A stretch of 64,000 nt of DNA from contig JASWJB010000093.1 in assembly GCA_032433595.1 (NCBI GenBank), positions 62,001 through 126,000 of the forward strand. The letters are read 5' to 3'. Shown piece after piece: positions 14,811-26,798 of the stretch; within the stretch, counting starts at the first letter, position 1, and every line of letters starts with the position of its first letter. Position numbers and translations under genes: made by a program. The notes beneath the pieces were generated by a model. The model was not told where the DNA came from, did no database searches, and saw only the letters and a program-made list of their open reading frames with translations. This DNA comes from Conoideocrella luteorostrata. Its lineage: Eukaryota; Ascomycota; Sordariomycetes; Hypocreales; Clavicipitaceae.

Positions 14811-17800
14811 ATGGAGAATGAGCCGCCATCCGTCGACGATGGCCGGTCGTCCAGGAGGGGCCGCTTCATGGGGAAACTGTTTGGCAAGGAGAAGAAATCG
14901 CAAGATACTTCCGCCGCAACCTTGGATGCTTTCCTCCACAGCTCGGCTGATAACCTCGAAGTTACCCATGCACCACCACCACCTCCGCCTTCGTCAATCC
15001 CCAAGCTTGCCAAGCTCGACACTACGATATCTCGCTACCCGCAGGCCCTGGCTGTGAACCAGCAGGCACAGCAGAATCGACCCATAGCCCCAGGCAGAAT
15101 AGAATCGAAGTCGCCAAGAATAAGCCCTCGCCCGAACAAGAAGGGCATGATTGTTCGCTTCACAGATTCATATCCAGACATCATTGGCGAGGGGGGCGAC
15201 GAGTCCGAGATCCCAGTTATGGAAATTGGGAAGAATAAAAGAGCCAAGCCGCCGCCGCCTGCACATCGTTCTCCAATGCTGAGCTCCGCGCGACCTGGTG
15301 GTCCTCCCGTGCTACCGCCGACGGGGCCACCAGGAGGCTTTGGAGGGATGGGTGACGACTTCCAACCAAAACCTCTCGCACGTACACAAACCGGCTATTC
15401 ATCCATCTATGAACCAGAAAAGGAAGAAAACTCGTCCCTCAAGCCACCAAGCACTAGTGACCAAAAAAACAGCAACACCATAGTCCCCGGACGAACTTCG
15501 TCGGCCAGGTACCTTGAGACATCCGGGCGGCGGGATGAGCAAAGGAGATCTTTCATAGAAATACATCAAGCACAAATGCGTGAGGCAGAAGGCAAAGCTT
15601 TTGCACTCGCGGCTAGGACAGCGAGTGTAGCGTCCCAGCATAACTGGGAAGATGGTGCCAGGCCGCCAGCATCGTCTTTAGACGATTCCCCAGACTCGTC
15701 ACGTCAGTATCCAGCATCCCCACAAATGCAGATGAAGAAACCAGCTTTGGAATATAGTCCAGCTGGCTCAATAGCCTCCAATGCTTCTAGTGCTTATCCA
15801 CCATCGAACCCGTCCCAGACGAATCTTCCTATTCGACAACCTAGTGGCGCATCATCACAGAACGGACCGTCTCCAATGGCCGCAAGATCCGCATCAGTCA
15901 GGCTTCATGATGCAGTCGACACTGCCGGTGATGATGCTCTGGCCGCCTTTGTTATGGGAACCAAGCACTTATTCGAGCTGTTTCGACTACACGCCGAAAC
16001 TATCCGCCCGCTGTCGACTTGCGCGCCCAAAGAATGTGCACGTGCAGCCTTGTGGTGGTTTCTGAAAGGAAGAATGGGACTGGAGTTGGCCATACGAGAA
16101 CGACCAAACTCTCCCCAGTCGCAGATGCAAAATGAACTGGACAGACAACAAGCTTACTCAAACCTGTCCAAGGGCTACTGGCTCTGTGAAGAAGCCGTTC
16201 CAGAAATCATGGGCGCACGGAGGCTGCCTCCGGATGCAGAAGTAACCGCAGCATCACAGAGTCTCATATTAGCGCTGCGAAAACTCTCCCAATCTATGAA
16301 AAGAAATGGTTTTCTGCCTCCGGAGGAGCCCTTTTTACCGCAGACGATGGACAAATCAATATGGATTGAGTACCCTGCTTTGAGTCAGGATATGATTGCC
16401 CTCTTGTCGGGCAACTGGGCCTCTAGCCTAACAGCAATGCAACACCCAATGTCTACGCTTCAACTTCTCGATGCTTTCCCTATTAGCGACACGGCAGAAA
16501 ACTTCAGCTATGGCCGCGTGATGGCAGATGTATTTTTGACCGAACAAGGACGGGATTCACAGAGAATTTTCTTGCCTTGCATCCTCTCCATGGTTCGGCC
16601 GCAGAAGAGCACAGGCCTTGTCTTTGTTATTGCCAGTCAAAATGGCAGCGTGCAGCTAGCAATTCAGGACAATAAGAATACTGGACCCGTATGGGATGAC
16701 GTTCTGTGGCAGAACAGCACCTGCGCGATAGAGGTCCGGCTACCTAGAGGTTTCCTATTGGTCACGCAATTGAATCAAAATGACTATAGGATGTTGTGGA
16801 ACATGTACGACTTTGGAGCCAAGGTGCGAGCCATGTTACGACCGCGAAGCGATGAGGTGGTCGTCTTCCGAAACAATATGCGGTCGTTTCAGTACCTCGA
16901 TGCAGATCCGCAGTCGCGCGTGTTTCCCAAGGAACCTGTACCTCAGTGCGATGTAGCACTGTTTGAGAAGATATATAAGGAGAATGGTCCAGCGGGCCAA
17001 CGGAGCTGGCATTGTGGTTTCCGCGTTGCAGTTGTAACGGGTCCCCGGACGAGAACGCTCAGTGGCGTCCAGCACAGTTTTCCACCGCCAGCTCCAGTAC
17101 AGTTTGGCTTCTTCAGGGGCGAGGGAGATGCTCCGGGTTTATCACTCAAGTACATCAATGGCCGGCAAAAAGGTCGCATGGTGCTCGTGTTTAGCGACGA
17201 GAAGGAAAGGGTTACGTTTCACTCTCTCCTGACAGGTATCGCGCTCAGTCATGATGAGAAGGTTTTCGCAGATTGCCCCCTCAAGAGTTTTATGATTTCA
17301 CAAAGCATCCGCGAGCCAACTGGGATAATGCCGTTCAGCCGCATCCCCTGGAAAGCGGCCAGGGTTGTCAACGATGAGTTTAGCTCCGACGGAGATGTGC
17401 CGCCCACCGTTCTCGCGGACAAGCTCAAAGTCGTGCTCGAATACCAGAACGGAACCGTGGCTGATAGAGTAAACGTCGCACCAGGCGAGCTGCGAATGCG
17501 TCTCGAGGTGACAAATGCCAAGATACTACGGGTTTTGCGACAGCCACAGCAAGACATTACCATGTCGGTATCGGAGGCGCAAGTACCCAAAGACTTGCCT
17601 TTAAACCTATCAGATGCTTTGCAGCTTCTCAAGGCCAATCAGACTATCCGTACATACGAGTTTAGTAACTTGAAGGATCTCCATGACTTCCAATGCGCAT
17701 TAACCGGCTTTGAGGTCATATTTGATAACCTTGCAGCAACATTTGCCATTTCTAGACGGCGTATGGTGGTACCCATTCACAAAAAGTGGGAGGCTGGGTT

Positions 17801-18225
17801 CACAAGAATTCAAGTTATCAGACAGGGCGACAAGCAACTCCAGTTGTTGGCATTCTTTGAGGATTTTCAACATGGACATTGCATGAACTTTGTACTCAAA
17901 GGTACAGATGTTTACGAAACCTTCCAGAGAGGAAGCAAAGCTGGACTGAGGTTTGTCGATGCCAAATTTCCCTTGCCACGTCTTCCCGCGGACAAAGATG
18001 GAGACTACGATGACATGGCGTTTGTGTGTCTTGATCTCCCAGATCTTCCCGGCGAGCATGATGATATCTCGATCATGTTCGAAAAGGAAGCAGGTAAGCA
18101 CCTAATCACTCGCTTCAGAGTTCCAGAAACCCGCTAATGGAAATGTTTTAGATCGAGATCTCCTCTCTAAATGCCTCCCAGCTCCGGCCAAGGGGTCCTC
18201 GAGAATATCATCACGGCTGAGGTAG
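14811..18225 (+). CDS. Large conserved-type fungal protein of unknown function
   Basis: I do not recognise a named family. ATG 14811 has a good context (ACCATGG). Exon 1 runs 14811-18093. A 58-nt intron (18094-18151; GTAAGC, CTAAT, TTAG) leads to a last exon at 18152-18225, giving 1118 aa. Without splicing the frame would end ten codons after the donor in an unlikely tail. The spliced tail is Ser/Lys/Arg rich (KGSSRISSRLR). Residues 1-360 are disordered, with basic (FMGKLFGKEKKSQ) and poly-Pro (APPPPPPSS) patches. From about 365 to the end the sequence is folded in character, with well-spaced hydrophobic residues and few low-complexity runs. An early segment there (LAAFVMGTKHLFELFRLHA) looks helical. 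A scaffold or cell-cortex role would be a guess. Confidence 0.85.
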
Positions 18226-21200
18226 TACGGGAGTATGGGGGAATATTACGAGACCACAGTGTTGGTGATTTGAAGGAACGAAGAAATTAAGAAGTTGACC
18301 ATCTGCCAGCACCATTCTCAAAGATGGGTAACACGAAGTGATCAGGGCATCGTCGTGTCCTCATGTCAGGATAGCTGTTGGACGAATATTTGCGCAAGAC
18401 GTCGGTGCTTATTTATTATGATGGACGGACAGCTTTAGAAGCACTACAGCATTGGCCCGCGTTTACTCATATTCGAGGCATGCAGGCCAACCAGGCGTTG
18501 AAGCGGAGCATTTGAGTGTCAGCAAAAACCAATACCTGAATTCAATACAATTTCCCACAGGTTGCTTCGGTTTTGCTTTTTTTGTGGAATGTCCACGTTG
18601 TAGCTACTAACAAACGTCTTGTGTCTTGTGCCTTTAAAGTGCAATCTTGGAACAAGGCCAATGGCCGGTTCCCCACGAGCATGTCCAGGCATGGCCAGTA
18701 CTGACATCCATGTTGGGTACAATCAGGCGGCTAGAAGGAGTGGCAGGAACACGCGTCGCAACATACATACTGTAGGGTGGCAGTCTTCTCTATTTGGTCC
18801 AGCGAACAAGGCTGCTGTATTCGGCCATGGTGCAGGACACTGCCTATCAACTAATTCGGGCTTACCAGGCATCAATCAATTTAAAGCGCCTTACGGAGTA
18901 CAGGACGTTGGGTTTAGGCTTCAGGAAGAAGCCTAAAAGTACGTATACTCCGTAGCTGGTGCACAGTTTCAAAAACGTCAAGACAGGAAGACATGGTGGG
19001 GGCGGGGCTACTGACTATTTCGTGCAACTGCCTCAGCGTCATTGCCACCTACAGCACGCGAGCTAGTTAACTAGTTGGTTGGTACGGAGTAGTTACGTAT
19101 GTACTTGGTACTACCGTATGTATGTGCAGCACAGACAATGTTTAAGACATGTGCAAATTCGTGTCAACCCCTCCTTCGCGTCTCAAGCCTGCTTGGTGCT
19201 ATATTTATTATACATACTCCATATATATATAATCATTTGGGCTTGCAAATTGGTACTGCTTTTCGCCGGGCGGAACATCAGTGCCGCGCTAGAAGTAACT
19301 GTCAGCGGGTTATACAGTACATAATAGGCCTGGTCGTACCGGACGCACCACGAAGCTTCCCAGCCCTATTCGTTGTGTGTTGGCATACTTTATGCGGAAG
19401 TCCATATGTGTAAGTCAGTCCACTCCGTATATGCGGGAGATTATTCCGCTGGAGCCGAGGGGATGCTTGGGGATGCTTGGGGATGCTTCCCAGGCAGGAC
19501 TTTCTTCGCCATTGGCCCTAGTCAAGTCGTCACTAGGTATATACGTCGTTTAGCCCGGGGTCCCTCTTCAGCAAACAGGCTTTTGGTGACCAGCAAGAGA
19601 ATAGTTGGTCGGTGGCGGGTATTTGCGTTTGTCTACGGAGTAATTTGCCCAATCCGCCCCATCAGCGAACACTGACGCAGAGGCGGGGGAGAGAGAGGTT
19701 GCCAGTCACTTTCACGGCTCAGGCAGTACGGTGCAGACTCGTCATCAATTGATTGGTGCTGGTTTGTTAATTTGTTTACGGCTAGCAGTGGTTTGTCTTG
19801 TACTGTACTCACGTACTCCGTACTCCTTGCCTGGCTGCAGGTCTACAAGGGTTTACGTCCAAGTCCTGCCTACTGCATTTCATCACGCCTTTCCCTGCTC
19901 CGTATATGCCTACTTTTATCTCTTCTTTTCCTTTCTCTCTACTTCTCGTTTTGCTCCCTTCCCTACTCCTGTCCCCACCATGTTGGCACGAATATTTCAT
20001 TTCTCTGTCATAGTTTTGTAAGCTCCATTTATTTATCTTATATTTATATATAATTTTTGGGCACCCACCAAGCGACGCCTTTGCCATCACCCGCGACTAT
20101 TTCATTACGAAGTGACGTAACTCCATCCATCCCACCTTTTATGTTCGGACGGACCACCCCGTTTCGACGACTCCTTACCCTAGCCTATATATACACTTTG
20201 GGAACTGCAGGGAGCGAAAAGCGAAAACTATCCACACGTGGTTGGTTTGAGATTCATTACTGGAGTATCTGGGCTGGCGAGAGCATCCACCGAGGAAACA
20301 AAACGTGCCTCCCACCAGTCGGCTACGACGGCTACGAGGGGCAACCAATACTGCAATCGAATGAAAGCATAACTTGCTTCGCTCGCGTACGACGTGCATT
20401 GTTGGGGAAGGGGAGGTTCTAGATTCTCGCTCTCGGCCAGGACAGACGATCGGTACTGAAACAAAAACTACTTCGCTACTGTTACCGCCTGGCTGGCTGC
20501 TGCTCTGCGTCCGACGACAGATCCGCCCCCCCATTTACGGAGTACAACCGGGATCGACGGCAAGCTGCTGCTGGATAGAGCTCCATTCAAGCTTTTTCTT
20601 GCCTCTCCTTCGCTCAGCACTCACCCCGAGCACTCGCTCTGCGGACTCGCTCTGTACAGTCTCGACACCACCTACTCCGTGCAAGAACGTCCCGTCACCA
20701 GCTCCACGCCACACCGCAAGCACGCCCGGCCTTTGTCTGTGCCACCTGAGCTGCAATATTGCAACTGCAATTAAGCAGCTGTCTGTCGTCATGGTTTTGG
20801 GCGGATTGCACGGGCTTGTTTCGGCGCCTGGCCGGCGTCGCGCTTCTACTGCTGCCAGTAAGTTTTGCGGTGGTTACGCATTGTTCCCCGTCTTGGCTGA
20901 TTCAGAAGTCTGGCTCAGTGCTGAATTCGCAAGTTGCCCTTCACCTCACTCAACTGTTTCATTCCTGCCCATTTGTTGGTGCCGTCATCGCTCAGCCCCT
21001 CGCACACCTTTCCCTGCCGTCACCTCCCCCACCCCTCGGTCCCAGTCTTGCGCTATATTGCGCTGGACCCTCGCTGCCCGTCTGCCTGGCAGGCTGCCCC
21101 CTCCATTGTCCAACACGCCCTGTCTCTGCTTTGTGCTACTTGACGCTTGCAGCACATCAGCGACATTGAACACCCTCTTCAGTCCCCCGGCTTTGAACAA

Positions 21201-21339
21201 CCTAGCGGGGTCGCAAAACTACAGACCTCATCTTTTACCCTGCTACGCCGCTTTGATATCTGTCTATCGATCTGTTCTTTTTATTATTATTCTCTCTCTG
21301 TCCCCCTATCCGGCAGCACTTTCTTCTTGTTGAAACATC
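18226..21339. other. Intergenic region with long leader of the OSBP gene
   Basis: No supported gene lies here. Between 18,890 and 19,820 there are many TACGGAGTA/TACTCCGTA words (for example near 18,894, 18,946, 19,082, 19,633 and 19,813). A 10-bp unit GGGGATGCTT is repeated three times at 19459-19488. An AT-rich TATATA stretch occurs at about 19,200-19,235. From about 20,500 to 21,330 the + strand is C/T rich and is probably the OSBP leader. It contains an ATG at 20791 followed by 22 sense codons and a consensus donor GTAAGT at 20858, so a leader intron or an alternative first exon is possible. Confidence 0.5.
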
Positions 21340-23356
21340 ATGTTGTCTAACTGGTTCTCGCAACCCGAAGGTAGCAACCACTCCTCGGCTGACGAGGGGA
21401 GAGGGCCGGGCGAAACCGATGAGGATACTCAGGTCATGGAGCCCGATCAGGGCAACGGTAAGTTCTCCCCGGTCCATATGGAATTTTGGGTTTGAACAGA
21501 ATTCTGCATTTTCCTTATCGGGGATGCTGTGGACAATACAAAAGCAACCTGCTCGGCATGGGCCGGTTACGAGCTTCGAGCTTTACGGGACGCGCCGGGC
21601 TGACAAGTGATGCGCGTGTTATAGTCCTGTCTCATATCATATCCCAGCTGCGGCCGGGAGCAGATCTCAGCCGTGTCGTTTTGCCGACTTTTATTCTTGA
21701 GCCTCGAAGCATGCTGGAGAGAATAACAAAGTACGTCCAGCGCTCCTTGCCTCCCTCCCCTTCCGCACACCCCAATCTTGCGTCATTCGTCGTCGTCGCT
21801 AATGCATCTACGTGCAGCTTCATGTGCCATCCCGAAATGCTCCTCCACATCCCCGAAATTGATGATCCGGTTGTCCGCTTTGTTTCCGTCGTCAAGTTTT
21901 ACCTCAGCGGATGGCATATCCGACCTCCGTCAGTTACCCCGCCACCCCGCGCTCGAGACGGATGATTCAAGAATCCCGGTCTTTGCTAACGAGCTCATCA
22001 GAGGTGTCAAGAAGCCGCTCAACCCCATCCTTGGCGAGATTTTCTCATGCTATTGGGACCTTGATAACAACAAGAGAGCCTACTATATTTCCGAACAGAC
22101 GTCCCATCATCCGCCCAAGTCAAGCTACTTCTACATGGCCCCTGACTATCATATCCGAATCGACGGCACACTGAAACCCCGAAGTAGATTTCTGGGCAAC
22201 TCCGCAGCCAGTCTTATGGAAGGTGTCGCTTATTTGAGCTTTTTAAACTTGGGCAAGAACAAGGAAATTGGAGAACAATAGTAAGCGTGCGAGGTCGGAG
22301 TTGTTAATCCGAAAACTCTTCGCTGACAAATAACTTTAGCATCTTGACGCAGCCCAACATGTATGCGCGAGGCATTTTATTTGGGAAAATGAAGTATGAG
22401 CTCGGGGATCACAGCTTTGTCAGATGCCCCGAATTGGACTTGACCGCGGACATTGACTTCAAAACCAAAGGATGGGTCAGCGGTACTTATAACGCCATTG
22501 GTGGAGTCATCAAGAGAGAAAGCACTGGCGAGGTCCTCTATGAGCTATCAGGTCTTTGGAGTGAAGAAATGTTCATCAAGGATATCAAAGTAAGTTTGGA
22601 TGCTAAGTAGTCGCTTTTTCAGCCAGCTAATGTGCCGCCTTCAGACTGGACACAAAGAGATGTTCTTCAACGCTACGACAAACAAGCCAAGCCCCCCCAT
22701 GGTTCGGCCGCTGGCTGAGCAGGAAGAGCGGGAGTCACAGAAGCTGTGGCTATCAACTGCCAAGGCCGTAAAGGAGAGAAACCATGAAGTTGCTACAGAC
22801 GAGAAGACTAAAATCGAGGATCGACAGAGAGAGGAAGCCGCTGTAAGAGCTCAAGACGGTATCGAGTGGCATCCTAGACTGTTCCGACGGGTCAAGAGTA
22901 GCGATGGGGTTGGCGAAGACCTCGAATGGATCATCCACACTCCAGTGTAAGTTTTCGTTGCATCGGCTTCCTGGGACCCCTCAATAACTTACACCACACA
23001 GCGACCCTCGTGTCTCCCCTGAGGAGCAGACGAAACAATTTTTATCTATTTATCCTGTGGTCGACGGCCAGATATTGGACGGCAATTTCGTTATTCCACC
23101 CAGGAAAGAGACGGGCCAAAATGAGACGACTACTGGAACAAATGACGAGCTCATCAACTTTGGTAACAACGAAGCTGCAGCACCTGTGGCACCTGCGGCA
23201 ACTGTGGCGGCGCCTTCAGAACCACAAGTATCGAAAAAGGAACCTAGCGAGATCGAGGACTTGCTCAACTCCACAGGCAAACCGGCTGAGGGCCCCTTGA
23301 TTGACTTTGCCGATGAGATGAAAAAGGATCTGCCACCCGTCGAGCAGAAGCCGTAG
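21340..23356 (+). CDS. Oxysterol-binding protein, Kes1/Osh4 type
   Basis: This is a lipid transfer protein that exchanges sterol for PI4P between membranes. Seven exons read in phase: 21340-21457, 21625-21730, 21818-21928, 22002-22280, 22340-22589, 22645-22946 and 23002-23356. The introns are 167, 87, 73, 59, 55 and 55 nt. The spliced protein is 506 aa. The diagnostic OSBP fingerprint EQTSHHPP is at residues 143-150; KKPLNPILGE at about 115-124 is the phosphoinositide-site motif. No PH or ankyrin domain precedes the lipid-binding barrel, which places it with the short Kes1/Osh4 class. It is longer than yeast Kes1 because of an Ala/Pro/Val-rich, acidic tail after about residue 425. All six donors and acceptors are canonical. 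The gene is tail to tail with U2AF35. Confidence 0.93.
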
Positions 23357-23898
23357 TGCGCCTTTTTTCTTTTTCATTGCATGCTTGCTACGACTGTCAA
23401 ATTACATGGGCTGGGCGTTGTTGGTTTTGGTCTACTTGCGGAGTGAATGAGCGGACTTGAGGAATCTAGGAGATATATTTGGGTATCGAGCTGACAGATA
23501 CTTGTTGATACAATGCAATTTAATCGTCATTGCGTCACACCTACCGGTAATCGCTATAGGTGGTTTGTCGATGAGCGTACAAGCAAGGCACGGGGTTTCA
23601 ACACCGGCATGATGAGGGTAGCAGAATGGACTGTACTCTTCTTGCCCTGCAAGGAAACCTTTGATTGGATTTATCACAGAAAGGTACATATTAAGAAATC
23701 GTCAGCGTGATATTAAATGAGATTAATAATCCTGGAATGAGTACCCCCGTCCGTTAACGCCGTTTTTGGTGTGTAGTAGTACATGCGACTTTGCTATGAT
23801 TCCTCCTTCTTGTCAGAGAGGACTATATAGCACAATTTTCTTCGTAAGACACTCGTATCAACCCTAAGAGTCAACCATTCGTAGTAGTAGTATCCAAA
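23357..23898. other. Convergent 3' intergenic region
   Basis: These 542 bases lie between the stops of the OSBP gene (+) and the U2AF35 gene (-). They are mildly AT rich with no protein-like frame, and most likely contain the two 3' UTRs. Three GTA triplets precede the U2AF35 stop near 23,881-23,890. Confidence 0.55.
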
Positions 23899-24710
23899 TC
23901 ATCGTCGCTTCGACGCCTCAGGCGAAGGCGACCTGCTCATACTCCTCTCGTCCCTACCCCTCAACCTCAACCACTTCTTCGTACTGAGCGTCAAGTCGCG
24001 ATCCAGCTCATCACTAGGATTCTTGCGATGAATAAAATTGCAGAATCCGCCGCGGACGCAGCCCTCTCCCGAGTTGAGACGACAACAGGCTTCACGGAAA
24101 TCCGTTACGGGACTGAGTTCACAATAGATTGGGCGACCAGCATACCATCTCGAATTGAGCTCGTCGCAGGATTTTTGAGCGGATTCTTCGTACTTGAAGC
24201 GAGCATAGACGTTGCCGATTAGGTCTGCCCGGGGGAGAAAAAAATTCGTTAGACATTTCTCATCAAAAGACAGTTTGTATGTGAGGTGGGTGTTCGTTTC
24301 TAGATTCTCGGGAGTAGGGTTAAAAAAAAAAACCTACGATCATTGTTGTTATCACACACAACTAGCTCCTCCAACTCGCCGTACTTGCATAGCTCGCACC
24401 AAATGTCTTCGTAAAAGGCGTCAAAGTGATTCTGCAGCTGGGATGGGTTCATGCGGATCTTTGGGTCGTATGCCGGGTTCTGGTACAGGTTGGGCATGAG
24501 GATCGTTTGGGAGTATGAGGGCTTGACGTGTTTGCGGGAGCAGCGGTCTCCGTGGCGGCAGGCGCCGATTTTCTTTGATACGAATTGTTAGTTGGCCGGG
24601 CATCCTGAACCAAACAAAAAAAGCTACGATGGTAGGGGACTTACGAAGTAAAATGAACAGTTGACTTTGTCGAGCTCGGTGCCGAAAATGGAGGCTAGGA
24701 AGTTGGCCAT
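23899..24710 (-). CDS. U2 snRNP auxiliary factor small subunit (U2AF35/U2AF23)
   Basis: This splicing factor recognises the AG at the 3' splice site together with the large U2AF subunit. Three minus-strand exons read in phase: 24710-24645, 24572-24338 and 24224-23899. Introns are 72 nt (GTAAGT, CTAAC, AAAG) and 113 nt (GTAGGT, CAG). The protein is 208 aa and starts MANFLASIFGTELDKVNCSF, the family's typical N-terminus. Zinc finger 1 has C18, C27, C33 and H37; the RRM-like UHM domain follows with WCELCKYGELEELVVCDNNN and IGNVYARFKYEE; zinc finger 2 has C148, C156, C162 and H166. The tail is short and basic with SPSPEASKRR instead of the long RS domain of animals. The gene is intact. Its 5' side carries a 9-bp repeat (24748-24774). 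Confidence 0.96.
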
Positions 24711-26798
24711 TTTGGCGGTTGGGGATCGGAATTGGTTGGGTTGGGTTGAGTTGGATGAGTTGGATGAGTTGGATGGGTTGGGATGTGTTGAGCTGCAGCG
24801 GGATGGGGGGGTGCGTATGTGAAATGAATTTGGGGAAGGTTGATGCGCTGCGCTGCGGTGTCTTTATGTGAGCGAGTGAATGTGATGGTGGAGGAGGAGG
24901 ATCTTTGGCGTTTGGCGAATGTGGTGTGGCTGTGTCACGTGTGTGGCCGATTTGTAAGGTAATCTGGAGTGTTCTGTGGCTGGTACGGAGTACTTGTACG
25001 GAGGCAGGAGTCGAGAGTAGACGTGATCTTCGGGCTTGGAGTGTTGTTTTGTGATTGGATGGTTTCCTGTTAGTCTTGGACTATAACTAGGATGCATACA
25101 ATGTCAAGCCGTAGTAGATACTTTCTTACGTCGAATCTTCCTGGCGATGGAAGGGTAGCTACGGAGTACACTACACTACGGAGTACGGGAACGAACACTT
25201 ACACCAACGAAAATGGCTAGCTGTGGAAAAGATCTCCTAGAACCCCTTCAGGCTCAAGCCTGTTCTCCGTAGTTATCTGTGGAGCTGCTAAGCTAATGAA
25301 TAAAAGGTCCTTAAATTGCTGCCTATTTTCAACAATACCAAAAGTCCTCACGGGGCGTAGCCCTGTTATTTAGAGATGGCCATGGAGTTCTCCGCACCCC
25401 GTACGTATAGTAGACATGCTACATTTTTGGTAGGCTACTCGGGTTACTGGAAGTCACCGTGCAGAGTCGACCTGGATACACGCTTGGAGCCTCTCGGGAT
25501 TCTAGGAGATATGGGGGAGTAGACGCGGTCATGGTACTAAGTTGTCAAAAGGAGAGAAGAAATATGTACTCTACAATAGACCGACGCACGTCGGAGCTCG
25601 GCGCATACTAGCTAGCCATGGAGTTGTGAGACAAATCAGGTCGGATGTCAGCATTCTTATGTGCTCATCTACGATGCATGTCGATGCCAATCCCGGCGCC
25701 GATAGGATTTTCGCGTGGCGATTTAGTTAGATCGCTACGGAGTCACTACTCGTAGCTGCCAATGCCATTGTGAGCACGGAGTAGTTACGGAGTAGTCTCG
25801 GAAGTACGCCATAACTACAAGGTAGTTAATAGGCTGAACCTCGCAGAGCTGATGTTGACACTAAAGCTCGGCGCTTAGCGCCCGGCAGCTGGGACCTGGC
25901 ATTTCATGGCTGCTGTGGGCGAGCAAGCGGGCTGGCAGGGTTGGCAGGAGTGCTGACCTGACCGACCTGCCAGCAATGCAATTGGTCCCTGGAAAGATGG
26001 GGCTTCGAGTCCTTCTCGTTGGTCCATCCGCAGTTGATCCTGGTTGAGCAGCTGCCGAGGATGACAAGCAGTGTTCGCATTATTAAGACGGAGTAAGAGA
26101 TTTGGATTGAACGTGTACGGCTGATATCTGCCATATGCAAAAAGGGAACAGGAGATGAAAGTGAAAACTCGGTGCAAGCGCCTGTGATTGTAGAAACTGT
26201 ACTCCGTACGGAGTAAACCAATTCGCAGCTTCCCCCCCGTTCGGTTCCCCGTGCTGCAGCCACATGCGCGGGTGCAGTCCGTGCAAACCACAGCGAGTAA
26301 TTCCAAACCAAGCAATTGAGGCACTTGGGGCCCGTTGAAGCCTCTAAGCAGGGATCCGTGCAACGGGGCGCCCGCCTGCGTGCAGCTCCCGGCGTCTGCG
26401 CAAACGAGCAGATAACTAGGATAGTCGGTGCGGCGGGACTTCGTCTGCGTCGCCACAGACTGGTTGACTGCCTCCCCTTACTGTGGTGGTTTGCTCTGAG
26501 AAAGCCACTCACAGTTTTGCAACCTCGTCCGCACGACGAAACAGCCTTCGACACCTTCATCATTGCTGACGGGGAGCTTCGCTTGGGACGGTGTCGTGCG
26601 CGGAGGTTACTGGCTTGGCTTTCCTGATACACCCTCCGACAACAATGCTTGGGCTCAGACCGTAATATCACTGCCATTGCCGACTAGATCGTTTACTCGC
26701 GAGGGGGGGAAAAGACGACAAGCATCGTTTCGACACGCTTCACGACTTCCGGCTTCTTTGTCCTTCCTTCATAGTCGACCCAACTCAACTCAAGAGCA
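24711..26798. other. Divergent promoter region, repeat-rich
   Basis: About 2.1 kb lies between the starts of U2AF35 (-) and the ELMO gene (+). Three GAGTTGGAT units occur at 24748-24774. TACGGAGTA words are dense: near 24,985, 25,160, 25,180, 25,735 and 25,790, plus a perfect 16-bp TACTCCGTACGGAGTA palindrome at 26200-26215. Open frames of up to 257 codons on the minus strand at 25.9-26.7 kb overlap each other in different frames and look non-coding. Confidence 0.5.

Noticed and set aside
20374..21333. 319-codon + strand frame upstream of the OSBP gene
   Set aside because: It is Ser/Leu/Pro/Cys rich over a C/T-rich leader, ends seven bases before the OSBP start and has no family character; only the short ATG-to-donor stretch at 20791-20858 is kept as a finding.
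25875..26677. Overlapping minus-strand frames of 193 and 257 codons upstream of the ELMO gene
   Set aside because: Two phases are equally open over the same DNA, contain TACGGAGTA words and show no recognisable motif.
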